Shown here one piece after another: positions 5,615 to 5,821 of a DNA stretch of 5,821 nt. The translations under genes were made by a program, and so were the position numbers. The DNA is from Thermoguttaceae bacterium (GTDB taxonomy: Bacteria; Planctomycetota; Planctomycetia; Pirellulales; Thermoguttaceae): positions 1 through 5,821 of the forward strand of contig JAFYVO010000216.1 of the NCBI GenBank assembly GCA_017549085.1, written 5' to 3'. Below the pieces are notes generated by a model that was not told the DNA's origin, searched no databases, and worked only from the letters and a program-made list of their open reading frames with translations. Position 1 is the stretch's first letter. Each line of letters begins with the position of its first letter.

Positions 5615-5821
5615 ATGCAAACCCCTTGGGCTCTTGTCGCGCTGACGACGCTCGCGCTTCCTTGGCTTCTTCTCCGACGCCGTCGTCCGACGACGCCTCC
5701 GCCGCGCGTTCCCTTCTCGGCCCTTCGTTTATTGGCGCCGACGCTCCGACGCGCCGCTCGACGTAAAGAGCGACGGTTACTCGTTTTAGCAACGATTCGT
5801 TCCTGCGCGCTCCTTTCGCTC
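5615..5821 (+). CDS. BatA-like N-terminal domain membrane protein (partial, runs off the window)
   Basis: The frame opens with ATG at 5615 and stays open for 69 codons to the window edge. The protein starts MQTPWALVALTTLALPWLLL, a membrane helix (about 4-20), then RRRRP and a proline-rich link. PFSALRLLAP (40-49) and a basic stretch lead into a second hydrophobic segment, RRLLVLATIRSCALLSL. This order (helix ending in LP, Arg-rich RRRP, PFxxLRxL, basic region, second helix) is that of the BatA/aerotolerance regulator N-terminal domain, often found before von Willebrand A or large periplasmic regions. The usual HLLNRRR form is reduced here to RRRR. No Shine-Dalgarno is visible before the ATG, unlike the other genes, so the start is chosen by family resemblance. 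The domain match is a recollection of the family pattern; the rest of the protein is unseen. Confidence 0.6.
   Translation, partial: MQTPWALVALTTLALPWLLLRRRRPTTPPPRVPFSALRLLAPTLRRAARRKERRLLVLATIRSCALLSL

Overview
The window looks like ordinary chromosomal housekeeping sequence from a moderately GC-rich bacterium. All recognisable genes are on the + strand. The best guess for lineage is Planctomycetota, as an inference only. It rests on a BatA-type N-terminus at the right edge, a secreted alkaline phosphatase with an acidic insertion, and a strong preference for C- and G-ending, CpG-rich codons. No marker here settles the lineage.

Layout: (1) Bases 1-27 may be the last codons of an upstream gene ending in LRK plus five residues. 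This would fit ribosomal protein S15 (rpsO), the usual neighbour of pnp, and a small terminator-like hairpin overlaps its stop. (2) Bases 28-331 are a non-coding, hairpin-rich pnp leader. (3) Bases 332-2455 are pnp, complete, with a TTG start set by a good Shine-Dalgarno. (4) Bases 2456-2690 hold a palindromic hairpin, T-rich stretches and a good promoter with an inverted repeat at its predicted start site. (5) Bases 2691-3884 encode a multi-pass acyltransferase family 3 protein, some of whose motifs recall OpgC/MdoC. (6) Bases 3885-3991 carry a promoter with a tandem repeat between its -35 and -10 boxes. (7) Bases 3992-5461 encode an exported alkaline phosphatase with all catalytic motifs. 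(8) Bases 5462-5614 hold a hairpin, a strong intrinsic terminator and a near-consensus promoter whose -10 box lies in the terminator loop. (9) Bases 5615-5821 are the start of a membrane protein resembling the BatA N-terminal domain, cut by the window edge.

The genes do not form an evident pathway. pnp acts in RNA turnover, the acyltransferase probably modifies an envelope glycan or lipid, the phosphatase releases phosphate outside the cytoplasm, and the last gene belongs to a different membrane family. Each of the last three has its own promoter candidate, so this looks like a series of separate units sharing a strand. I found no mobile element, CRISPR array, tRNA, rRNA or clearly new system. 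The most interesting material is regulatory: the terminator/promoter overlap at 5511-5561, the structured pnp leader, and two look-alike 18-nt YUAG hairpins after pnp and after the phosphatase gene.
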